Below are positions 6,541-14,095 of a stretch of 14,095 nucleotides of DNA, in pieces. The first letter of the stretch is position 1, and every line of letters starts with the position of its first letter. The notes below the pieces were generated by a model, which was given only the letters and a program-made list of their open reading frames with translations, did no database searches and was not told the origin of the DNA. A program made the translations under genes and the position numbers. Origin of the DNA: Gemmatimonadaceae bacterium (GTDB taxonomy: Bacteria > Gemmatimonadota > Gemmatimonadetes > Gemmatimonadales > Gemmatimonadaceae); the NCBI GenBank assembly GCA_025451425.1, contig JANWKK010000214.1:1-14095 (forward strand). The letters are read 5' to 3'.

Positions 6541-7445
6541 TCGACCCGACCATCGCTCGTGTGTTTCTCATCGAGCGGTTCGCCGACTTTCTCGCGCTCG
6601 AGCAGGGATCGTCACCGCGCACTTCCGAAGCCTATCGACGCGACGTCGAACGGCTCGCGATCTATGCGACGGCGAAAGGCGCACGCGTACCGACTGACAT
6701 TTCGAGCCGGCTGTTGCGCGAGTTCGTGTATCATCTCAAAGACCTCGGTCTGGCGCCCGCGTCGATCCGTCGCAATGTGTCCTCGGTCAGGACATACTTT
6801 CGTTTTCTTCTGGGAGACGGCCATGTCGTTCGCGACCCCAGCGAGCGGCTCGAGACACCAAAACGGTGGCGTTCACTTCCCGATGTCCTGAGCGTCGACG
6901 AAGTCGGGCGACTGCTTGCGGCGCCCAGCCTCGACGAGCCGTTCACCTTTCGCGACCGCGCGCTCCTCGAGCTCGCATATGGCGCCGGCCTCCGGGTGTC
7001 GGAGTGGATCACGCTCTCAGTGCGCGACGTGCTGTTCGACGAAGGGCTCGTGCGTGTCTTCGGCAAGGGAAGCAAGGAGCGTCTCGTTCCGATCGGACGC
7101 TCAGCGATCGGCGCCGTTGCGATTTACTTACGCGAGTTGCGGCCTCGACTCGAGAAGGGCGAAGGGAAGGGCATCCTGATCTTGAATGCGCGGGGACGCC
7201 CGCTCACGCGGATGGGCGCCTGGAAGATTCTACGACATCATGTCGAGCGAGCGCAGATCACCAAGCATGTTTCTCCTCACACCCTGCGTCACTCGTTCGC
7301 GACGCACCTACTCGAGGGGGGAGCCGATCTGCGCGCCGTTCAGGAAATGCTTGGCCACGCCGATATTTCCACCACTCAGATTTACACTCACGTGGACCGC
7401 GAGTATCTCAGAGCAGTACACAAGCAGTATCATCCGCGAGGATGA
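6504..7445 (+). CDS. xerD: XerC/XerD-type tyrosine recombinase
   Basis: This is a site-specific recombinase of the kind that resolves chromosome dimers at dif. From the ATG at 6504 it has 313 residues: a SAM-like core-binding N-terminal domain (about 17-105) and a catalytic domain (about 125-300). All catalytic residues are present: Arg164 (GAGLRVSEW), Lys188 (FGKGSKER), His259 and Arg262 (HTLRHSFATHLL), His285 (LGHADIST) and nucleophile Tyr294 (TQIYTHV). The start is uncertain. ATG 6504 lies inside dedA without a Shine-Dalgarno. CTG 6537 follows AAAGGTGAG at 6522-6530 with good spacing, and GTG 6561 would give about 294 residues, closer to typical Xer length. XerD rather than XerC is a guess from overall resemblance. 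No att sites or phage genes are nearby, so it is taken as a housekeeping gene. Confidence 0.85.
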   Translation: MADSQQKGERTLIDPTIARVFLIERFADFLALEQGSSPRTSEAYRRDVERLAIYATAKGARVPTDISSRLLREFVYHLKDLGLAPASIRRNVSSVRTYFRFLLGDGHVVRDPSERLETPKRWRSLPDVLSVDEVGRLLAAPSLDEPFTFRDRALLELAYGAGLRVSEWITLSVRDVLFDEGLVRVFGKGSKERLVPIGRSAIGAVAIYLRELRPRLEKGEGKGILILNARGRPLTRMGAWKILRHHVERAQITKHVSPHTLRHSFATHLLEGGADLRAVQEMLGHADISTTQIYTHVDREYLRAVHKQYHPRG

Positions 7446-7456
7446 TTGGTATGATT

Positions 7457-7480
7457 GAACCGCGTCTTCTGCGGTTTCTT
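7457..7480 (+). terminator. Terminator-like hairpin after the recombinase gene
   Basis: AACCGC (7458-7463) and GCGGTT (7471-7476) form a 6-base-pair stem, extended by a G-T wobble, around a 7-base loop. TCTT follows (7477-7480), giving an interrupted T-run of TTTCTT. It lies 12 bases after the recombinase stop and about 28 bases before the amidotransferase ATG, which suits an end-of-operon terminator. The short stem and short T-run limit confidence; it could instead act in the leader of the next gene. Confidence 0.45.
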
Positions 7481-7508
7481 AAAGCCGAGCCTTCGGGGTC
7501 ACGAAATC

Positions 7509-8084
7509 ATGCTGCTCGTCATCGACAACTACGACTCCTTCACGTACAACCTCGTCCAATACCTCGGCGAGCTCGGTGCCGAGGTGGACGTGCGACGCAA
7601 TGACGCCATCACAGTCGACGAAATTGGCCAGATCGATCCGTCGGCGATCGTGCTGTCGCCGGGGCCGTGCGCGCCTGCCCAGGCCGGGATCACCGTCGAG
7701 ACAATCCGTCGATGGGGAAGCAGCATTCCAACTCTCGGTGTCTGCCTTGGACACCAGGCGATCGGTGAGGCGTACGGCGGCCGCGTCGTGCGCGCCGATC
7801 GCGTTATGCACGGAAAGACCTCCCAGGTCGAACACGACGGGACGGGCGTCTTCGCCGGTTTGCCGTCGCCGATCGAGGTGATGCGCTACCACTCGCTCGT
7901 CGTGGAACGAACTTCGCTTCCTGACTCCCTTCAGATAGTCGCCCGCGCCGCGGGCGATCCGAACGAAATTCACGGCGTCCAGCACCGCGAACATCCGGTG
8001 TATGGCGTTCAGTTCCATCCGGAATCAGTGATGACGCAACACGGCAAGGCCCTACTGAAGAATTTCCTGGAGCTCGCGCGGTGA
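7509..8084 (+). CDS. Glutamine amidotransferase component of anthranilate or aminodeoxychorismate synthase (TrpG/PabA)
   Basis: This class I glutamine amidotransferase supplies ammonia from glutamine to a chorismate-using partner, either TrpE (anthranilate, tryptophan route) or PabB (aminodeoxychorismate, folate route). It has 191 residues, typical for either. It starts with the family signature LVIDNYDSFTYNLVQYL (3-19), has the oxyanion strand SPGPCAP (50-56), nucleophile Cys79 in LGVCLGHQAIGE, and His170 and Glu172 in VQFHPESVMT. MHGKTS (100-105) is also conserved. The ATG at 7509 is chosen over upstream in-frame codons because it gives the canonical MLLVIDNYDSF start. No component I gene is in the window, so TrpG and PabA cannot be separated; in many bacteria one protein serves both. 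Its TGA overlaps the next gene's GTG (GTGA, 8081-8084). Confidence 0.9.
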   Translation: MLLVIDNYDSFTYNLVQYLGELGAEVDVRRNDAITVDEIGQIDPSAIVLSPGPCAPAQAGITVETIRRWGSSIPTLGVCLGHQAIGEAYGGRVVRADRVMHGKTSQVEHDGTGVFAGLPSPIEVMRYHSLVVERTSLPDSLQIVARAAGDPNEIHGVQHREHPVYGVQFHPESVMTQHGKALLKNFLELAR

Positions 8085-9586
8085 GGTGCCGCGCGCTCAT
8101 CGCGCCGCTGCTACTTGTCGGCGCGGTGGCGAGTGCGCGGCTCGACGCTCAGCAGATCGTCGTTCGTGATCCTGGGCCGGGATCATTCGGACATCGCCTC
8201 GTGGACATGTTGGCGTCGCCTCATCGGCTCATCGGGCCCGCGGCGACGGCCGCGGTCTTGCCGCGCGATTCCATATATGCTCAAAGCGTCGTCGTTCTCC
8301 ATCGCGACGTCGTGATCGAAGGACGCATACACGGCGATGTAATCGTGGTCGGCGGCGACGCGTTTCTGCATCCGGGAGCGGTCGTCGACGGACGCGTCAT
8401 CGCGGTCGGCGGGGCGGTCTACGAATCGCATTTCGCGATCACGCGCAACGGCGTGGAGAGTCATCGCGATTTCACGTACGACGCACGGAGCAACGGCACG
8501 AGCACGAGTTACGTCCTCGATTACCGCCTCGTGCGCGAGCATCCATCGCCTCCGTTCCTACTCCCGGGCGTTTATGGAATTCGTATCCCGGCGTACGATC
8601 GCTCAGATGGACTCTCACTACCGTTTGGCCCAACGATTTCTCTCGACACCGGCTACTTCGAGATCAATCCGATCGTCACGTACCGGTCGAACATCGGTGC
8701 GTTCGATCCGTCTATCGACGGCGAGTTTGCATTTGGCCGCCGCATGCGCGTGCACGCCTATTTCGGACGCTCGACGCTGAGCAACGACGACTGGATTTGG
8801 ACGGACGTCGTGAACTCCGCCGCGGTGCTGGGGCTCGGCCTCGACACGCGCAATTACTATCGCGCGGATCGTGGCGAGGTCACACTGCATCGCCTCCTCG
8901 AAACGTCGACGACCGAATTCGCGCCATACCTGGGGCTGCGCGCGGAGCGCGATCGCTCCATCGGACCCGATTCACTTGCCAGCAGCGGCCCCTGGAGCTT
9001 CTTCGGGCGAACCGGTCGAGATGACATGCTTCGGCCAAATCCGCCTGTGGTTCCGGGGACGCTGGAGTCGGTACTGTTCGGCGCGTTATTCGATTGGCAG
9101 ACGCAAGGCGTTCGTACGTCATTTAACCTAACGAACGAGGCCGCCGCATTCGACGTTGGCTCGCGCCGCTTTCTGCAGTCGACGCTCGAAGGCACCGTCC
9201 GCTTTCCCACGTTTGGTGCACAGTTCTTTTATCTGAGCACGCACGTCGTGTACACGTTCGGCGATACCCCGCCCCCACAACGTTGGAGCTACCTTGGTGG
9301 CTCCGGTACGATTGTCACGGCCCCACTCCTCTCGTTAGGTGGCGACCGACTCGTTTACATCGAAAGCAATTACTACACGCCCATTCCGTGGCTCGATCTT
9401 CCATTCGTCGGATCGCCGAGCGTTACGCTGCGACACATGATCGGCTCGGCAGGCGTTGGACGATTGCCAGCGTTCGAGCAGAATCTCGGATTGAGGCTCG
9501 CGCTGAGCTTCGTGCGATTCGATGCCGCGGTCGATCCGGCAACCCGGACGTGGAATTTTGGGTTTGGGTTGTCGATGGCAAGGTGA
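8081..9586 (+). CDS. Predicted exported protein with polymer-forming beta-helix-like segment and outer-membrane barrel
   Basis: I do not recognise a named family for this 501-residue protein. It starts with a plausible Sec signal peptide: basic residues at 2 and 4, a hydrophobic core LIAPLLLVGAVAS (6-18) and likely cleavage near LDA/QQ (21-25). Residues about 69-115 form short repeating V/I-G-D/G strands (VVIEGRIHGDVIVVGGDAF, then GAVVDGRVIAVGGAVY), resembling the polymer-forming, bactofilin-like beta-helix pattern. From about 190 onward alternating hydrophobic/polar strands with Tyr, Trp and Phe suggest a beta-barrel, and the last 90 residues (YIESNYYTPIPW to WNFGFGLSMA) resemble the end of BamA-like or surface-antigen barrels. 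It does not end in Phe, as many barrels do. The GTG start overlaps the amidotransferase stop. Function is unknown; an outer-membrane location is inference. Confidence 0.7.
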   Translation: MRCRALIAPLLLVGAVASARLDAQQIVVRDPGPGSFGHRLVDMLASPHRLIGPAATAAVLPRDSIYAQSVVVLHRDVVIEGRIHGDVIVVGGDAFLHPGAVVDGRVIAVGGAVYESHFAITRNGVESHRDFTYDARSNGTSTSYVLDYRLVREHPSPPFLLPGVYGIRIPAYDRSDGLSLPFGPTISLDTGYFEINPIVTYRSNIGAFDPSIDGEFAFGRRMRVHAYFGRSTLSNDDWIWTDVVNSAAVLGLGLDTRNYYRADRGEVTLHRLLETSTTEFAPYLGLRAERDRSIGPDSLASSGPWSFFGRTGRDDMLRPNPPVVPGTLESVLFGALFDWQTQGVRTSFNLTNEAAAFDVGSRRFLQSTLEGTVRFPTFGAQFFYLSTHVVYTFGDTPPPQRWSYLGGSGTIVTAPLLSLGGDRLVYIESNYYTPIPWLDLPFVGSPSVTLRHMIGSAGVGRLPAFEQNLGLRLALSFVRFDAAVDPATRTWNFGFGLSMAR

Positions 9587-9608
9587 GCTCTGATGTAAAG
9601 CGGGGAAT

Positions 9609-9637
9609 TTGCCTTAACCCGACGGGCGGAATACATT
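9609..9637 (+). promoter_or_regulatory. Candidate sigma-70 type promoter for the Kdo operon
   Basis: TTGCCT (9609-9614) and TACATT (9632-9637) are separated by exactly 17 bases and match the -35 and -10 consensus at 4 of 6 positions each. They lie in the 96-base gap between the 8081 gene and kdsB, which is relatively AT-rich in the promoter core. A start near 9644 would give a leader of about 40 bases. The gap and the change of pathway here support a new transcription unit. The prediction rests on consensus matching alone. Confidence 0.35.
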
Positions 9638-9682
9638 GCCCCTCGTGACTGACGCGGCCCACAACCGCCCCGAGCGCCGCGC

Positions 9683-12108
<2,426 letters not shown>

Positions 12109-12115
12109 CGAGGCA

Positions 12116-12964
12116 ATGGTCCTTTTTCGCACCGATGCGCTGTTTCTCATTGCTGGCCCGTGTGTGCTCGAGTCCGATGCACTGAATCTCCGGGTCGGCG
12201 AGCACCTCGCACGCCTCGCCGAGCGCGTCCCTGGCGGCATCATCTACAAGGCGAGCTTCGACAAAGCCAATCGATCCAACAGGGATGCCACGCGCGGACC
12301 CGGCCTCGACGATGGACTCGAGGCGCTCGCCCGCGTCCGCGAAAAAACGGGGCTCCCCGTTCTCACCGACGTCCATCTGCCGGAGCAGTGTGCCCCGGCG
12401 GCCGAAGTCGTCGACGTTCTGCAGATTCCGGCTTTCCTCTGCCGTCAAACCGACCTCCTCGTCGCCGCCGGCGCAACGGGCAAGCCCGTGAATATCAAGA
12501 AAGGCCAATGGATGCACCCCGAAGGCATGCGCGGCGCGGTCGAGAAGGTTCGCTCGGCAGCGTTAGGCAGTGTCGCTGTTCCTCGCGCCACGCACGACGC
12601 ATCACGCGTCACGCCTGACATTGCCCTCACCGAACGCGGCACGTTCTTCGGTTACGGCGATCTCGTTGTCGACATGCGCTCCTTCGCTCGCATGCGCAAC
12701 GCCTGCAGCGTGCCGGTGATTTTCGACGCGACGCATAGCGTGCAGCAGCCTGGAAAGGGCGTCGGCGGGGCGAGTGGCGGTGCACGCGAGTTCATTCCGC
12801 CGCTCGCAAAGGCAGCCGTCGCCGCCGGCGCGGATGGCCTCTTCATGGAGACCCATCCCGATCCCGATCATGCTCCAAGTGATGGCCCAAACATGATCCC
12901 TCTCGACAAGCTGGATGCGCTTGTCGCCAGCTTGGTTCGAATCTGGGAGCTCGGCAAGCGATGA
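12116..12964 (+). CDS. kdsA: 3-deoxy-8-phosphooctulonate synthase (Kdo-8-P synthase)
   Basis: KdsA condenses phosphoenolpyruvate with arabinose 5-phosphate to Kdo 8-phosphate. The 282-residue TIM-barrel protein shows [10 protein letters not shown] (11-20), [12 protein letters not shown] (44-55), TDVHLPEQ (84-91), [16 protein letters not shown] (123-138), [18 protein letters not shown] (172-189), [11 protein letters not shown] (203-213) and [17 protein letters not shown] (244-260). Cys16 in AGPC and the SDGPNM motif suit the metal-dependent class known from Aquifex, rather than the metal-independent E. coli type with Asn there. Between VEK (142-144) and TERG (172) there are about 27 residues where I recall about 11 in Aquifex KdsA; this apparent insertion contains a heptanucleotide repeat (12590-12617). 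The ATG at 12116 is 7 bases after pyrG. The stop overlaps kdsC (ATGA). Confidence 0.94.
   Translation: MVLFRTDALFLIAGPCVLESDALNLRVGEHLARLAERVPGGIIYKASFDKANRSNRDATRGPGLDDGLEALARVREKTGLPVLTDVHLPEQCAPAAEVVDVLQIPAFLCRQTDLLVAAGATGKPVNIKKGQWMHPEGMRGAVEKVRSAALGSVAVPRATHDASRVTPDIALTERGTFFGYGDLVVDMRSFARMRNACSVPVIFDATHSVQQPGKGVGGASGGAREFIPPLAKAAVAAGADGLFMETHPDPDHAPSDGPNMIPLDKLDALVASLVRIWELGKR
12590..12617 (+). repeat. Heptanucleotide tandem repeat (4 imperfect copies) inside kdsA
   Basis: Four adjacent 7-base units are visible: ACGCACG (12590-12596), ACGCATC (12597-12603), ACGCGTC (12604-12610) and ACGCCTG (12611-12617), with a degenerate unit possibly before them. They encode [10 protein letters not shown] of KdsA in shifting codon phase, in the segment that looks inserted relative to other KdsA proteins. 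The units resemble the ACTCNYC units before mqnC (4238-4265), suggesting one family of heptameric repeats. Confidence 0.65.
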
Positions 12965-13599
12965 CGCTCCTTCAGAATCCGGCGTCTGGGCTCGATGCCG
13001 CCACCGCACGGGCAATCCGTCTCGTCGGCATCGATGTCGACGGTGTGCTCACCGACGGCGGCATCTACCTCGGCGCCGTCGACGGCACGCCCCTCGAGTT
13101 CAAGCGCTACGACATTCAGGATGGACTCGGTATTCACTTCCTGAGAAAGGCCGGCATTCGCGTCGCCATCGTGACGGGCCGAGTATCCGATAGTGTTAGG
13201 CTCCGTGCCTCCGAGCTCGAGATCGAAGACGTCGCGCAGGATTCGTACGCGCGCAAGCTGCCAGCGCTCCGAAAGATTCTCCAGAGGCATCGCATCGCTC
13301 CCGAAGAAACCGCGTTCATCGGGGACGATTTTCCTGATCTTGCGATCCTGCGTACCGTACGATTGCCCGTCGCCGTCGCGAACGCCGTCCCAGAGGTGTT
13401 GAGCGTTTGTAGATTTCAAATCTCGCGAGGCGGTGGTCGCGGCGCGGTTCGAGAGTTCGCCGAAATACTGCTTAAGGCACGCGGCCAGTGGGAAGCACTT
13501 ACTGAGGCGTACGTCGCCGAGCGATCCGTGGAGGACAGCGCCCACAAGCACTCGACGTCGAAGCCTCGCGAGCGCGCGACGCGCGGCAAGTCACGATGA
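12961..13599 (+). CDS. kdsC: 3-deoxy-manno-octulosonate-8-phosphatase
   Basis: KdsC is a C0-type HAD phosphatase that hydrolyses Kdo 8-phosphate to Kdo. The 212-residue protein has motif [10 protein letters not shown] at 25-33 (nucleophile Asp25, acid/base Asp27), the KdsC-typical [10 protein letters not shown] (49-58), motif II TGR (72-74), a YARKL lysine region (96-100) and motif [12 protein letters not shown] (121-130; usually GDDxxDL). The N-terminal 20 residues and a basic C-terminal tail of roughly 25 residues (from about [10 protein letters not shown]) extend beyond the compact family length. The ATG overlaps the kdsA TGA (ATGA 12961-12964), and its own TGA overlaps the kdsD ATG in the same way, so kdsA, kdsC and kdsD are probably coupled. 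Confidence 0.93.
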   Translation: MTLLQNPASGLDAATARAIRLVGIDVDGVLTDGGIYLGAVDGTPLEFKRYDIQDGLGIHFLRKAGIRVAIVTGRVSDSVRLRASELEIEDVAQDSYARKLPALRKILQRHRIAPEETAFIGDDFPDLAILRTVRLPVAVANAVPEVLSVCRFQISRGGGRGAVREFAEILLKARGQWEALTEAYVAERSVEDSAHKHSTSKPRERATRGKSR

Positions 13600-14095
13600 G
13601 GCGCGAGGACATCGCTGAGCGCGGCCGGCGAGTGTTGCGCCTCGAGCAGGAGGCGCTCGCCGCGCTCGAGAGCCGCATCGGCGACGAGTTCGTTCGTGCG
13701 GTCGAGCTGATGCACTCGTGCAAAGGTCGACTCATCGTTTGCGGCGTCGGTAAGTCTGGTCTCATCGGGCGCAAGATTGCCGCGACCCTGACGTCAACCG
13801 GAACGCCCGCCAGTTTCCTCCACCCCGTCGACAGCGTGCACGGCGACCTGGGCATCGTCGGCAGCGAAGACGTCGCGATTCTCATCTCCAAGAGCGGCGA
13901 GTCCGACGAGCTACTTGCTCTCGTCGCGCACCTGAAAGGTTTTGGCGTGCGCACCATCGCGATAACGGGTGACGCGAAATCCGCTCTGGGGCGGCACTCC
14001 GACGTCGTTTTGGACGCCAGCGTCAGGGAGGAGGCCTGCCCGCACGACCTCGCTCCGACGACAAGCACCACGGCCGCGCTCGCCCTCGGAGATGC
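13596..14095 (+). CDS. kdsD: Arabinose 5-phosphate isomerase KdsD, 3' truncated by window edge
   Basis: KdsD interconverts ribulose 5-phosphate and arabinose 5-phosphate, providing the KdsA substrate. ATG at 13596 overlaps the kdsC stop (ATGA), and the frame stays open for 166 codons to the right edge. The SIS sugar-phosphate isomerase domain is clear: IVCGVGKSGLIGRKIAATL (47-65), STGTPASFLHP (67-77), HGDLGIV (82-88), ISKSGESDELL (97-107), IAITGD (121-126) and EACPHDLAPTTSTTAAL (146-162), which is nearly diagnostic for the KdsD/GutQ/KpsF group. The two CBS domains usual in the family would lie beyond the window. Placement after kdsC favours KdsD. Confidence 0.93.
   Translation, partial: MRREDIAERGRRVLRLEQEALAALESRIGDEFVRAVELMHSCKGRLIVCGVGKSGLIGRKIAATLTSTGTPASFLHPVDSVHGDLGIVGSEDVAILISKSGESDELLALVAHLKGFGVRTIAITGDAKSALGRHSDVVLDASVREEACPHDLAPTTSTTAALALGD

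Noticed and set aside
6504..7445. Integrase of a mobile element
   Set aside because: The protein resembles housekeeping Xer recombinases, and no direct repeats, tRNA gene or phage-like genes flank it.
7450..7455. TATGAT as a -10 box for the amidotransferase gene
   Set aside because: It matches 5 of 6 positions, but no acceptable -35 lies 16 to 18 bases upstream and it falls directly before the hairpin.

Overview
The window is a dense, almost entirely + strand block of housekeeping genes from a GC-rich, diderm (Gram-negative type) bacterium. The gene set is the basis for this. A complete Kdo pathway segment implies lipopolysaccharide. A putative secreted beta-barrel protein implies an outer membrane. 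MqnE/MqnA/MqnC imply menaquinone made by the futalosine route. A recurrent CGTTAGGC octamer, frequent GTG starts and the gene order remind me of Gemmatimonadota, but that assignment is inference from memory and no 16S or marker comparison was possible. No tRNA, rRNA, CRISPR array or insertion sequence is visible, and no stretch longer than about 125 bases lacks a gene.

Layout. (1) 1-2162, fatty acid synthesis: the end of fabG (its start lies off the left edge), acpP and fabF. (2) 2171-5309, menaquinone: mqnE, mqnA and mqnC, following fabF with 8-, 4- and 39-base gaps. (3) 5310-5925, an unusual structured leader and ispF of the MEP isoprenoid pathway, which would supply the menaquinone and undecaprenyl side chains. 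(4) 5929-7445, a DedA-family membrane protein overlapping a XerC/D-type tyrosine recombinase, followed by a terminator-like hairpin. (5) 7509-9586, a TrpG/PabA glutamine amidotransferase overlapping a gene for a putative exported protein with a polymer-forming beta-helix-like segment and a predicted outer-membrane barrel. (6) 9587-14095, a candidate promoter and then the Kdo cluster kdsB-pyrG-kdsA-kdsC-kdsD. PyrG makes the CTP that KdsB uses, and KdsD, KdsA and KdsC make Kdo in turn from ribulose 5-phosphate. kdsD runs off the right edge.

Genes within blocks are tightly packed, with TGATG or ATGA/GTGA stop-start overlaps at acpP/fabF, trpG/8081, kdsB/pyrG, kdsA/kdsC and kdsC/kdsD. This suggests polycistronic, translationally coupled operons.

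The most interesting signals are not the genes themselves. First, a 52-base near-perfect hairpin contains the ispF start codon, is preceded by a second hairpin over a Shine-Dalgarno sequence, and carries an 11-codon leader ORF ending in an ATGA overlap with ispF. Second, MqnE has a CX5CX2C cysteine spacing instead of the usual radical-SAM CX3CX2C. Third, imperfect heptanucleotide tandem repeats occur just upstream of mqnC and inside kdsA, where they coincide with an apparent 16-residue insertion. Fourth, a CGTTAGGC motif recurs in several reading frames. I see no complete novel multi-gene system; the ispF leader is the best candidate for undescribed biology.
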